Of a DNA stretch of 64,000 bases, positions 13,301-28,300 are shown in pieces. Origin of the DNA: Phoebastria nigripes (taxonomy: Eukaryota > Chordata > Aves > Procellariiformes > Diomedeidae); contig JAYKAV010000112.1 in NCBI GenBank assembly GCA_035582835.1, positions 3,623,083 through 3,687,082 of the forward strand, read 5' to 3'. Both the position numbers and the translations under genes were made by a program. The stretch's first letter is position 1. Every line of letters begins with the position of its first letter. The notes under the pieces are model-generated. The model was not told the DNA's origin. It saw only the letters and a program-made list of their open reading frames with translations, and made no database searches.

Positions 13301-16300
13301 TTGAAATCTGAAATTATTTTCTCCTTGAAAAGAAATACAAAATTAAAATAAACCTCTTGCCACTCCTCAGTATAAATGGAAAAAAATTTAAATAAGATTA
13401 TTTATATTTTCCTTTTATTCAGCTAGCTGATTAATTTAACTATTTAATGCAAAATGGATTGTGGTTTTCCAGCTTTCATCATGTACTGTTTAGAGCTGAA
13501 AATTCTGATAATCTAATTTGGCAAATAAAGGAACAAACATAATTATCTTCTGCAGAATATAACAACTTTAATTAAATTTTTTAATCCTTTATGGTTCTAA
13601 AGGTAGCATTTAGCTCACACTCCCAAAACTAAATGATGTTTTCTGTCTATTAGGTAAGTTATCACAGCTTTTCTACAATGAATAAACTACAAGAGTCTGG
13701 TTGTTTGTAATTGATAAAACAAGAATTCTGTCACTGTATTTCCATAAAGAAGGTAGCACAAAGTGTATCATTTTACTCCCTTATCTTTGGATACAGATAT
13801 TAAAAGAAGCATAGATAGGCTAAGGAAATGTCTTCCACTGGAGACAAGAGAGGCGAGAGACAGCCATCTCTCCTCTAAAATAGACACCACTTTACAATTT
13901 ACAGCTTTTAAAATGCAAAGTCGGTGCTTATGGCAAGATTATTACAGCCTGTCCTGCAATATATTTCCTTTAAAATTTTGTTAAAAATCAGTGCAAATTC
14001 TTGAGTTAACAATCACAATAGTTAAAAAGTACCTTCTTTAGTTTATCCTAAATCAGTATCCAGATGACTTAAGCTGAAGTGAAAAACAATGTTTCAAAAC
14101 TAAGAACTAAGCAGGTTCATTATATAGTTCAAAATCACACTGTACAATAAACTGATGCAATTTTCTTAGGTAAACTAGTACCTTAAGGTGAAAAGAATAT
14201 AATTCAGATGCTTCTTCAATGACGACAACAAAGGCAATATTATTTGGCGCCCTGCATCTCTAACATCAGTGGACCCTGAGGAAGAATTTAGGCTAAATTT
14301 TATGATAAACAAAATATTTTATTGGCTAATTTACTCTTCTCCACTTCAGAAAAGTACTTAAAGTCTCCTCTCTTGAGGATCAACATGAGCTTTACTGTTG
14401 CCTTGAAACTGGAGCAGAACTAGGTCAGCACTGAGCACTGTTGCAGATACCAACATAAGATAGGTGTGATGACCCAACAGATCCTTTCCCTATTTATCTT
14501 TTGTGACTATGTGACTGTTTACATGTTAGAACATACTTTAATTGCTAGGCTTTCCTCAAAAGTGGCAATCTTCTCTCTTCCTTCTTCCACACAGTCTTGC
14601 AAAGTTGCCTTCTCTTTATCAAGTTGTGCAATTGTTTCTTTCAAAGCATAGATCTCCTCTTGTTGTACAAGACTTTGTCTTGAAAAGTTATCTGGATGCA
14701 ATCAGAAAGGTCTCATTTTTATTAATTCAACCCATTTGAAATAAAAATTCTTTTGATACACTTCCAAAGCATAAAAGAACATGGCAAAAGCTCCCCTTCA
14801 AGTAAACACTGAAGCATGTACCTTTTTGAAACATATAAATAATCCAACTGATATTTATAGAACTGCATTTTTCCTTAGATCAAGGCCTTAAATTACTTGG
14901 CTCAAAACAAATCTATCTTTAAACAGCAAATGTTTAGATCATTAAAAATAACTTTCTCAGTATTATAACAATAAAGGCTTAAACAGAATTACAACAGACA
15001 GAAGCAATATGTGGACTATAGCATGTAACGACTGATGAAATAAAAGAGACTGATATCCTGATATCAGCCAGTTTTTCTGAAATCTTTTTTTTTTAATTTA
15101 AATGAACTTTATGTAAAAGTGAGTAAGAGTAATGCATTTATAAAATTCAACACCACTTAAAAATTGCAAAGACAATAATGAAAAAAGCAATCTACTCATT
15201 ACAAAATCAAATTCTAAAAGATGTCTCCCCCGTCTTCATTCAGCTAATAAGGTTTTACACACTACATTTACCTTTAAATGGTCAGAGAATCAATCTTTAT
15301 ATGATCTACATACATTGCATTCGCAGAGGAGAATCACAGAAACTCGTCTTAGAGTGAACCTTATATCTCATTAAAACCATGCAGGTTGCAAATTACTCTT
15401 TCAATATCAGTGTAATTGGGGTTATTGAATGATACTTATTAATCACTTCCAGGAGATAAAACATCCAAAGTAAAATGATCTGTAGCTCAGTCTTTCAGGG
15501 ATGTCATAGCATATATTCACATTCTATTTTTTTCAACAGAATCTCTATTTCAAAACACAAGATGAAAGGCACTCAAATTTCCACCCCATATTTTTGGATG
15601 CGTGGCTGTGGAACCTGCTAAGACAGTCTTCAAACCTGGCTCTAAAGAAAATTCTGATGGAGCAGCTAATCCTGGAAACCATTTCCAGGCACATTAAGGA
15701 CCAGAAAATCATCAGTAGTAGTCAGCATGGCTTCAGCCAGGGAAGTCATGCTTGACCAACTTGACAAAGTTCTGTGATGAAATGACTGGCCTCATGGATG
15801 AGGAGAGAGCAGTGGATGTTGTCTACATTGAGTTCAGTAAGGCCTTTGACACTGTCTCCCATAAGATACTCATATACATGAGCTGTTGACATATGGGCTG
15901 GATCAGCAGTGAGGTGGATTGAAAACTGGCTGAACGGCCAGGCCCAGAGGGCAGTGATCAGTGGCACAAAGTCTAGTCGGAGGCTGGTAACCAGCGGTGT
16001 GCCCCAGGGGTTAATACTGCATCCAGTCCTGTGTTACATCTTCACTGATGATCTGGATAATGGGGCAGAGTGTACCATCAGGAATTTTCCTGATGATGCA
16101 AAACTGGGAAGAGTGGCTGATACACCAGAGGGTCGTGCTGCCATCCAGAGGGACCTTGACAGGCTGGAGAAAGGGGCTGACAGGAATCTCATTAAATTCA
16201 ACAAAGGGAAGTGCAAAGTCCTGCACCTGGGGACGAACAACCCCAGGCACCAGTACACAAGCTGGAAAGCAGCTTGGCAGGAAAGCTGGGGGTCCTGGTG

Positions 16301-19300
16301 GACGCCATGTTGAACACGAGCCACCAGTGTGCCCTTGCTGCAAAGAAGGCTAACGGTGTCCTGGGCTGCATTAAGGAAAGTATTGCCAGCTGGTCGAGGG
16401 AGGTGACCCTTCCCCTTTACTCAGCACTGGTGAGACACACCTGGAGGGCTGGGCCCAGTTCTGGGCTCCCCAGTACAAGAGAGACATGGACATACTGGAG
16501 AGAGTCCAATGAAGGGCCATGAAGATGATTGAGGGACTGGAGCATCTCTCCTATGAGGAAAAGCTGAGAGAGCTGCGACTGTTTAGCCTGGAGAAGGCTC
16601 AGGGGGAGATCTTATAAATGTCTATAAATACCTGAAGGGAGGGTGGCAAAGAGGACGGAGCCAGGCCCTTTTCAGTGGTGCCCAGTGGCAGGACCAGACG
16701 CAATGGGCACAAAATGAAACACAGGAGGCTCCCTCTGAACATCAGGAAACACTTCTTTTCACTGTGAGGGTGACCAAGCACTGGAACAGGTTGCCCCAGG
16801 GAGGTTATGGAGTCTCCTTCCTCGGAGATATTCAAAAGCCATCTAGACACGGTCCTGGGCAACTGGCTCTAGGTGGACCTGCTTGAGAAGTGGGGTTGGA
16901 CAAGATGACCTTCAGAGGTGCCTTCCAACCTTAACCATTCTGTGATTCTAAGCATTCTCACTATTTTACAGAGAAGGAATGGAGGCACAAAGATCAATTG
17001 AAAATTCTATCTGATTATTTTGGATGCCCGAACTGTGACCTAAATTTTCAGGATAGGAAGTATTACATGTTCAAAAAAACAACCATGGATTGCTGCCACA
17101 GCTGAGAGTGCTCAACATTTCTGAAAATTAATAACCAAAGTCTCAAATCAGGCACTCTGAAAATAGGTCATATGTATAGTTAGTGAGGAATTCTGAAAAG
17201 TTTGGTTGTGCATCACCCCAAAATTCTAATGTACAGACAGCAATAGTATAAAATACTGCATAACAATATTTAACAGTTTAAATAGTGTGTGCTTTCTCTT
17301 TCTGCAATTATCTGCTTTATTCACTGTATTTTCAGCTAAGGGGAAGATCTGACAGACAAGCTTGCTTCACTAGACAACACTGATTTACTCCCTACAAAAC
17401 TCTGCAAAAGTTGCGGCAAGGCTTCTACAGAAAAACACCACATGATAGTGTAATTAAAAACAGTAACATAAGTTAAAAAAAAACCACCGGGGTTTATTTA
17501 CTAAGTAGTACAGACAACCTTAAGACTGGCATTCCCAACTTCTTAGTGTTTGTCTCTGAAATAAGTTACTTAACTTGTGTGAAAAACAAAAAGCACAATT
17601 TGGATTCCCATCACGTGTCACATGACATAGAAGACGAACCATTGGGGGACTATACTGCTGTTCTCTCTGCAGACAAGCACTTGAAAGAGACACTTTGCCA
17701 AGTGTACATTATTTTGCTGACAAGAGAAGGTAACACAAGACTTGGAAATCCCTAGTTCCATTCCAGACTCCAAAAAGGGGAAAGGTTCTCCACTGGGCAG
17801 ACACACTTTCTTTCCATCTTCTCCAATTCTACCTCTCCAAGAAGATACCATTAGCTGCTCATCCTTTCTCTTCACTTTGGTCAGCCCCAAGTCTTAAGGT
17901 TTCTCATCCTAGACTCCTTCCCTACTAATACTAAACTCCTAAATCCACATTTTCCATCTCAATCTCCTTTTACTTCCAATCTTTCTCCTGCTTTCAGCAT
18001 TATTGTCCAAGTCCTAAATATTCTGTGTGTATAGCTGCTCACAGGTTCTAGTCACGGTGTGTGTCCAATAGCTCCAAGTCCTACCCACAATCTCTGAACT
18101 AGTCATCCAATTCTAAGGATCTTTCCAGTCTCTTTAACCACTTCATACTAGCTCTCCTCACTGGATGNCTCTGATCCTTCTTCACTCCCTCCCCTCATGT
18201 TATTAATTTTCAGTCTCTGATTTCTTGCATTGCCCCAGCTTTCCCTGGTGCCACATCCACACTCTGTTTCTCCATTCACTGACCCCCAATCTCACTGTTT
18301 CATACTTACAGTCTCCTCCGACAACCAATCCTTCTCGTTGCACATTCTTGTCCAGCCAATATCCCTATTCTTCACTTGTCTCCTGGCTCTTTATTAACTT
18401 TACTTCTCCTACCTATTTCACTAGGATTATGCTGCCTCATCCAAATTGTAATCTCAGTATCATCTCCTTATTGATCCTGCAGTTAAAACCTCTCAACTTT
18501 CTTCTCTCAGTACATTCTCTCCCCACACCTATGCTCCTCTCCTTCAGCATCTTCCACTGTTATCCCTGTGGTCACAGGATAACAGCACAATACAGACAGT
18601 CTCCATTCATTTCAAGATTCTTTGCCTGGACTTGCCTCACAGTAATGAAAAACGCTAATGAATCTAGATTGGAACATGCTTCAGTCAGATTATAAGAGAC
18701 CTCAGATGCCAAATTCTGAAAAGTCTCTATGCAGCTTTAATGAACTGATTTTTTTTTTTTTTTTGAGGCTTAAAATACACTTAACTCGGACACATTTCCT
18801 GGGAACGATCAAAAGCATGCAACAACATATAGACAGACATGCCTATCAAACATTAAGTCCCTACTTTACTGTACCAGGAGCATAGGACTTTTAAAACAGA
18901 ATATGTGGATTTTAATGTGGACAAAACATTTTTTTCTCTAGCCTTCTCAGGAGTGGCTTAAACACCTTAGCCAAAACATTAAAAAAAATTAAGTTCACTT
19001 TGAATGAAATGCTTATTCATTTGAATGAAATGTTCATCTCAGAAGAAATATTTAAATCCAAATAACCAGAGTTTGAAATTTGTAATTAACAGAAAACAGA
19101 ATATTTTAATAGCTTTAGTCAGCTCTAACATCAGATGTAATTAGCTACAGGTTAGCTTTATTTTCCCTTCACAAATTCAGCACTGCATTTGAGAACAGAT
19201 TATGTCAACTGCATCTATAGNAAATAATGAAAGACTTGTAACACAATACAGTTGTAATTTTGGAAGTGAGAACATATTCCTTGGCACTACAGGAATAATA

Positions 19301-22300
19301 ATTCCTGTATCCACCTCCTCTACTCCCATAGTATAAAAAAGATGCAACATACAATATAGGATATGTACTATAAAGGATGTTTTCCTGATTCCATCATCAT
19401 CATCTTATGGTGCTGAGAGGTGCTACCACCGCCTTAGTGGATCATAAATGTAACTGATATGCTCAGACACTGCACGTTGGTACCAACACACATTGTTCAG
19501 CTGACAGTATGTACTGTCACTGAAACTTACTTGCAAGAGCTTTATTACATAATTTTAAAATGCAAAAACCTTCCAATAATGAAAGAAAACAAATGTTTTG
19601 CACTTGAAATGTTAAAACTGTCAAAAGTATATTTATTTGCATTCAACACTTTTTCTTTCAACCCACAAGAAAAAAAAAAGAAAAAAAGTGTTAATATAAC
19701 AATTAGCCTATTGAATTTTATTACAAAAATTGTATCTGTCACTCACCAATTTTTTCATCCAGAAGCAAAATTTTCTCTTGGGTAAGTTGCATTTCATATT
19801 TTTTCTTAACAAGGCTTCGCTGAGTCTCTGAAAGACTCTGTTCTGTCTTTTCATTCAATAAACTGGAAAAGCAGAAGCATTAAACAGGAGAATTCAGGCA
19901 TTTATATATTAATTTTTTTCCTTTTTGAAATGTCAATAAAATTGCAAAAGTTAGGAAAAAGTGAGATTCTTCTGTATATTTTAGACTATTTGGGATATTT
20001 TATTAATGTTAACCTTAATCTCTGGATATTAAAGTCTGAATACTCATGTAAAGAATCGCAGAAAAGTAAGAAGAATTCTTTACAACAGGTGGACGTAAAA
20101 ACTGCTCAAGAATTATTAACATAAAAATCATCACTTGGGACATACATTGGAATGCCTGACCTATTTCAAGTTATACCCAAGTCATACGTTCAAATCATGT
20201 AGTAATATTAATGATTCTCAAACTGTTGAAGAAACTGAAGAGAACTATCAGAACTGGTTTGGGGAGGAAAAGAAATTTTAGTAGCAGCAACTAATCTTCA
20301 ACAACTCAATTTTTACAGTATTCATAAGTCTGACAACTTATTATAAACCAGCAATAACTCAGGACTGGATTTGCAAAGGAGTTAATGTTATTTTAGAAAT
20401 CACAGTATCCTTAGAAAGCTATTGTGGGCCAGCACAATTTGCACACTAGCACCCAGCATTCCCACCAATCAAAATCCAACAAAAAAACTACAACACCCAT
20501 GTGTCGACTACACCAGTCACTTGTAAGGACACATAGGTTTAGAGGAGTGTTTGCCTAACTGAATTATATTTAAGGAAATACAAGAGGAAAAAGTCGCAGT
20601 ATCTTCTCTTGCAGTCTGTTCACTCTGTAGCCTAGTTCAGTCTGTGATCTAGTCCTTCTTATCTCCACACAAACTTCACACGATTGATCTTTCCCTCCAG
20701 TCAGTAAATTATCCTTTTTTATCTTTCACTCAGACCTATGCTTTCTTCCCTAAAGGCTTCAATTGAGTCTAGTCCCACTACATGCTTCTGAACATGGTTA
20801 GGAACTCCAGTTGAGCAGCAGGCCATAAACCCTATGCAAGGCTTCACTTTTATTTCCTCTCTTGAAAAAGCTCGAAGACTAAGAAAAGGAGGTTTGAAAC
20901 TAACTACACGTGACACTCATTAGTTTATGCGTGTTTGCTTGCCTCTATAAAAACAACAATAAAAATGAAAAATTTTTTTTTTTAATTCATACGCAATTTA
21001 CCAAAAAACATCAATCCCTGCAGCTTCTAATAGAAAGCTCCTAACTCTAAGTCAGAGAGAATTTTACTTTTTCACTGAAGATGGTTTTCAGCGTATGATA
21101 ATATCAACAAGCCAAGAACATTTACATATAAATAAGCAATGAGGAAAACAATTTCATTCCAAAAAGAAGGATGGTTCATAAGAACAACTATCATGAATTC
21201 CTTTCCCTTTGAGCTATACAACAGTTATGAAAATCAATGAACATAGGCTGACGTTACTCATCAAACTAATGCAATTATATACTTTTACTTACCTAAGTGA
21301 AACATATTCAGCTTCTTGTCGGCTCAGCTCAGTTTCAGAGTCTAGTGCTCTTCTTGCCAATCTTTTCAGCTCAGTTTCCAGAGAATCAATGGTGTCTTTC
21401 ATTAGCGCCACTTTGGACATCTGTTCTAACCGTTCACTATCTAACTATAAATATAATTAAACATTAAAAGCTGAAAAAAGCTGATTTATACATAGAATTT
21501 CTCCTATTAATTCAAATTCTACTCTGTTTTTAGCACAAATCTTTTACTGAAGGAGAAATGTCCAAGTATCTCATTTACTCAGGGCCTGACTCCAAGTCTA
21601 CTGAAGGTAGTCGGCAAAGAGCTGAAATGTGATTTTCACTTCCTTTGAAGGACAATCAATTTCCTGTCTTTCAGATCTCTGGGAATATTTTCATTTATTA
21701 AAGTAAATTTTAGGTTGGTAATTATGCCCAAGGGCAAAAATGTTTGGCATTGATCAACATGAAAAGTGTACGAAGGGAGAAATAGCAGTTCGGGATATAA
21801 CACTACCAATGATGGATTTAGGCCTCTACTAAGTTATATAGCTATGCCAATATCTGGATAGAGGAATCACTGTAAAACATTTGCATAAAGCACTATATGA
21901 CCAAGTTACCACCATGAGGCCTTTAGGTCTGGACCTGGAACAAAGAATGGGTCCAGAAACTCTTGCACAGACTCCAGCAAAGATAGTTTGAAATCTCCAG
22001 TTTAAAGAAAGCTGTGTTTCATTATTATAATGCTTACACTTAACATTTAAAGAACTGTCCTTTCTAAATTATTTGAAACAGCTCTTTTAAGGCAAAAAAT
22101 TCTCACCTCATCCCTCTCATTTACTGATTCTTTCAGTACTAATTTCTGTGTTACTATAATCAAAGGTCAGACCACTGAAGAGCAAGTCAGTAAGCCTCTG
22201 GTATGCAGTAACTTTTTCAATACTAGTGCCATAAATTTCATATTGATGTATCGCTCTCAAAGGGTACCAAATGAACTGAAGAAATAAGATGATGTACCTA

Positions 22301-25300
22301 AAACAGGACTATTCCCAGTATTCACTACACATCATTTGTCAAGCATGTGATTAAAGCTAATTTACTACTATGAGTACTCAGCGCTATTTAAGCCTGCAGT
22401 GTATTCTTCATCACAGATGCACTCAGTTTAATATTATAATCCTTGGAACTATACTTATAAGCTTGGTAGGATTTAAAAGGCTGAAGGGGAAAAAGAAAAT
22501 TAATAAAGAATTTATACCACAAGATCTAGAAGAAAGATACACTACAGAAATCAATGTTAATCTATTTAAAAATCAAGTTCTACCAAGACTGTAAATATAT
22601 TTAAGATTTATATTCATTTTATTAATGTTTTAATTTTCTATTTTAGTGCCATATGTTAGCAAACAAGTACACACACAAGTAACTTAAACTATATTAAATA
22701 AGACTTGCCAGAACAGTACAGTCACATTTCGTTTTGGAGCATCAGGTCTTAATGATATACAATCGTAAGATAATTCACATTGGAATAGACTCCAGGAGGT
22801 CTCTAGTCTAAACTCCTGCTCAAAGCAGGGCCAGCTCTGAGGTCAGGTTGCTCAGGGCTTTGTCCAGTCCCATCTTGAAAATCTCCCAGGCTGGGGACTG
22901 CTCAATTGTCCTCATGGGAAAGAAGTATTTCCTTGTATTCAGCCTGAACCCTTCTCGTTTCAACTGATACCCATTGTTGCTCATCCTTCCACCATGCACT
23001 GCTGTGAAAAGCCTGTTTCTGACTTCTTGAGGAATACTGGCAGGTATGACTTAGGTCCCCCTTAAGCCACATCTACTCCAGGTGGAACAAGCCCAGTTCC
23101 ACCAGCCTTCTCTCATAGGGAGAGTGTTCTAGCCCCAAGTATCGTGGGAGCCCTCCATTAAACTCACTCCAGTTTGGCCATGTGTTTCTTGTACCGTGGT
23201 GGTAAAACTGGATGCGGTATATTCCAGATGTGGTCTAATGAGTGCTCACTTCCCTTGAGCTACTGGCTGTGTCCTGTTCACACAGCCTAGTACACTCGTG
23301 GCCTTCTTTGCCACCATGGCATACTGCTGGCTCACGTACAGCTTGCCAGGGCCTCCAGGGCCTGAATCTTCAGCAGAGCTACTCCCAAACCTATACTGGT
23401 GCCTGTGGCTCTTCTTCCCAAATTCAGAACTTGGCATTCATCCTTGTTGGACTTTATAAGGTTCTTGTTGTCCATTCTTCCTACCTGTCTTGGTCCCTGT
23501 GGATGACAGCCCTGCTCTTGAGTGTATCAACAGTTTTCCCTAATTCGGTGTCATCTGCAAACTTTATGAGCACACATTCTGTTGCCTCCTTCAGGTCACT
23601 GATAAATATGTTAAACAGGACAGGCCTCAGTACAAACCCCTGTGGTGCTCCATGTTAACAGTCTCCAGGCTAAATTAACTGCTACCTGATAAGACTGACC
23701 ATCCAATCAAATTTTCCCTCATCTAGCTGCCCACCCATCCAGACCATAACATCCTAACCTGGATACAAGAACACTGTGGGTAACAGTGTCAAAAGCCTTG
23801 CTACAGTCTTGGTAAATGACATCCACTGCTCTCAGCCTGTTGTTTCCTGATAGAAAGCAGTCAGGTTGGTCCTGCAGAATTAACCATGCATTTGCAATTC
23901 CATAAAGAATTATTTTCCCTTACATTTTGAATAGTAGTTTCTAGCTCTTCAATTCTCTGTTCCAAATGAGCCTTTTCATTAAAGGCAGTCTCTTGGGAAA
24001 TCTGTATGAAATAACAACAACAATAACAAAATCACACATAGAACAAGTCTGAACTCACCACAGACATGTAATGGAATTAACTCTCAGGGTTAAAATGGAA
24101 ATCTTTAGCAACTTTAATTACAATACTAAGTAGTTTTCATGTTAAAATAACCTTGGCAGGGGCGGGGAATCAAACCTTTAACTGCTCCCTGAGGCTATCA
24201 CGTTCTGTAGTCATCCTTCGGAAATCTGACAGTGCTGTATCCCTTTCTATCTCCACATGTCTTAACATAGCTTGACCTGTCATAGTACTTTTAGGAGTCC
24301 TGGGGCATTTGATAACTTCCTGACGAAGTTGGGAAATCTCTTCCTGTGCCTGTTTTTAAAAACAGCAGCATAACAAAAAGATGGAATAGATAATGTAATA
24401 TATTACTGTGGCATATGGCTGGTAATGCAGAGCATCCCAGAAACTGTGCAATATCAAAGACGAAGTAATGATTTGTGTGCATATTCTTTGATTCAGGAAA
24501 GCATTAACAACTCAGGACAGCACTTACAAACTTGTATTTAACTGACAGATTCAAATCACAGAATTTCCATGACTTTTTTTCTAATTTTTAAACAAATGCT
24601 TTGCATTTTTTTTCTTTTTTACACAAAAACAAAAATAGGATTTTTTTCTTGCACATCACCTTAAGTTATTTTAATTAATCATGCAAATATAAATAAAATT
24701 ACCCGTTCATAAAGATTGACAATTTTGTCTCTCTCAGCTGTTAAAACTTTCAAGTTACCCTGAATTTCTGCCACATGGCGCTCATATTTTTTCAGCGTTG
24801 ACTTAAGTTCTTCATATTCTCCCAATATTTTCAAAACTTCTGGATCAGAACTCACTCCCTTAAAGAATAAGGTGATATAAGATTAAAGTAGAGAAACAAA
24901 ACTTGATACGCTTTCTTATTGTATCTGGGTTGGAAATTTCTATAAACAATTTAATAAGCCTTCAACCTAGTAACCTCTAGACAGTCTAGACTGTACATAT
25001 GTATTTCTTAGTATTAGAGACCAGATATACATACCATTTTCTAAAATACACTAAATATACTAAAATACATTATTTTGAGCAGCAAATGTCTATCACAAAT
25101 GGTATTGACAATCATGTTAATAATTACTTAAAATGTAAGCAGTTGTCAGTAACCATTTAAAGTTATATACATGCATGCAGTGTAAAGTGGCAGTTAAGCA
25201 CATTATTGGCCCATTCCTATCTTATGCATCCTTCCGTTTATAATCAATTAGTTTTTCTTCCTGGTAATTATGGCTTTGGTAGTTTAGTATAAGATAAACC

Positions 25301-28300
25301 CAACATTTTAAAAAATGCGTTCCTCCTCTTCTAAAGTGTTTTCCCAAGCTCACCTGGATGGATGAAAATTTTTTTGACATGCTGCCAGAAGTAGAGGTTT
25401 GCTTAGGACTTGAAAATGCGCTTCTAAATACCTTCAGCAAATTCTCAGTATCACATTTATAGTAGTCTCTGTCCTCTTCCAATGTCTTAATAAAGGTATC
25501 AAGCCTTGAAGGTGACTTCCCTTGCTTTATTTCAGCTTCTGTTTGTAAAATAACCTGCATGTGCAAAAATGAGATAATTCATTCACTGAAATAGAACTTT
25601 TGTAATGAATGATACTTCAATGTAAAATGGATAAACATACTCTTCAAAATGAAGATGAAGCAGATATCTAATTAAAATAAATATCCATTTAATACTTTAA
25701 AGCAACTTCTGGATGTCTGTATTTTCTCTTTTTTGTTATATTGCAGAATATGTCTGAATGTCCTTCTAAAATGGATCTAACAGGACAGAAAAGGACATAA
25801 AAGCTAACTGTTAATTAACTTGGAATATATCTGTTCAAAACTAAGGAGAACAATTAAGTAGATTTGTATTGGAATATCTAATGAATTTTTAAATATGAAA
25901 GAAATTAGGCCACTATGTTTGCTTAAGATCCATGAAAGGTGAATTGTTGAAATGGAAATGAAGTAATGTGCAAATAAGCATAGTTGAAATCCAGGAAGTC
26001 ATGTAGGGGCCTAAACCAGATTTTGAAGATGAATTGCAATTCCAGAGTCCAAAATTGCACACCAAATCCCTCTCTGTTACAATCTGTCTGTTGGAAGTAC
26101 CTGGACCCATGAAAGTTTAAGCACCTAGGGAATACTAAACTCTGCAAATGTATTATTTTTGTTAAGACACATGCAGAAGTAGGTCTTTAAATCCCTGAAA
26201 AGTTATAAATTGATTATCTAAATCTCTCAGTGAATCTAGCTCTCAAATCCCAAACTTTCTGGCTGAAGGACTGAAATCTTTCCAGGGTAATCGAGCAGTA
26301 AGCTCTACATGGTCAGAGTGTTTTTTTTCCAGAGGGGGTTCTTTGCAGGATTGTGGCATAACCTCAAATATTTTATACAGGAAAGAAAAAAACCAGCCCC
26401 TCCCACCCCCCTGAAATTTGAGACAAATCTTTAAATTACAGTAAGAAATCATTATCTTGAACACATAAAAAAATTCCCTATCAATTTATACTGGAAGCAA
26501 GTGAATGAGTCCACTTAATAAATTCAAATGTTAATTTAAGTTAGATTTGCCACTGGCAAATATTTCTACAATTACAACACTGTATAAATTTCAAAATATT
26601 CCAATGGTATTGTTACACCTTAAGGAAGACAGAATATTAAGATAAAAATTTTAAAGAAGAAATGTTACTTCTTTCTGTTTTGCAAGTGATTTACAAGGTA
26701 TTCAAAACAATTATATGCAANTTTGTAAAAAAAGTTATTAAGATTCTCAAAAGCAAAATCATTACGGGCTAGTTGCAAAACAGAAAGAGATTCCCATCCA
26801 TCTAGAGACAGAGAACTACAAATGAAAACAGATATGTTTATCCATTCTATAACTTGTCTGTTATCAGTGAAAACAAAGCAAGTGAAATTCGCTTGCACAA
26901 GTATTAATTTCATGTGGAAATAACCTGATTTCATAGCTACATATATATTAAGGATACATGTTTAACTCACAGATTTTAATGTTTTCACCGTGTGTTCCAG
27001 TTTCTTTATCTTGTTCTGCTGGTGTCGAATTTGAATCTACCATAAAAAAAATTGAGAGCAAGAGATGCATTAATTTTGTATAATCATTAGTGCAAATCCA
27101 GCATTTTAGCTCAACTGTTCTAGTCCAAAGAAGCATTTTGTACATGTTTTCTAGTCTGACTAGGCTAAAAACATACTATTTAGTAACAATAAACTTAATC
27201 TAGAAGGGAATCAGTTAAAAGTTTTATCTTCAGATGCAGTCCAGGATTAGGAAAAACAGTTACAGTTGAGTTACTCTCAGTTGAGTGAATGAAAAAGGAA
27301 GCATGGGATACCTTTTCCCAGAACTGTCTTACCAAGAAACTTCTGAAAACAGGGACAGTTTGACTATACCTGTGGGCTAAATAAGTAAGTATGTAGTTAC
27401 ATTAATTGCAAACAAAGAACATGCTTTCTCCCATCTGACCACTACTACTAAATCAGATAATTGTGTGTGCATAGAATGCAATTGTCCATTATCCTGTGAA
27501 ATCAAAAGCAGTTTTCACTGAAATTACATTCTTTCCAACTGTGTGATTTTAATCCTTCAACCATTCTACACTTGAAAAACACCACACTGTCCAGAACCTA
27601 CTCCTCCTTCATCTCAGCAAATATACTTCAAAGCAGAGATGAAAGCTAGAAATTCAGCCCAAATGGCCAAAAAAAAACCCCAAAACCCAAACAGTTTCCC
27701 ATAATGTTAGCAAACATTAAAATATCACTGTACAATATTGATTCTAATGAGTAGATACCTTTGCTTCCTCAAGCTCCTTATCAGCAGTATTCAATAGCAA
27801 TTCTTTTTCCAGCTGCTCAGACAGTTTGCCAATTACAGCCAGTTCTTTACACAGATGATCATTTTTACAGGTGAACCTATCCACTTGACTTTCCACCACT
27901 TGCTTCTTATCAAGCAGTTGTATGACATGTTGCCTTAGCTCATGGTTTATCTTCTGCAGATCTTCTATCTGTGAGGACAAGGAAGAAGAAAGTATTTTAC
28001 TTCATCTTCAGGGATTTGCAGGAAATATTTCATAATAAGAAGTAATTTACGCTTAACAAAAAAAAAATCAGTATACATTATTCACAAATGAAGAATATGC
28101 ACACTACTAGCACCATTTTGAACAGATTAATTTTGAAGGGTTCTGGACAATGGAGAATGTGATCCTTAATATTTATGCTAAAAACTATCTCAAGCTGGGC
28201 TGCCACTACAGTTATTCTTCCCTGTGAGAGGAAATGTCTCTCCAGGCCTGGTCTCAAGTTTCCAACACCCTTACTCACTATGGTTCTGTTAGATCTTAGG

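Noticed and set aside
18225..18695. 156-codon plus-strand frame
   Set aside because: Lies in pyrimidine-rich intron sequence; Ser/Pro/Leu composition follows from C and T richness, with no domain.
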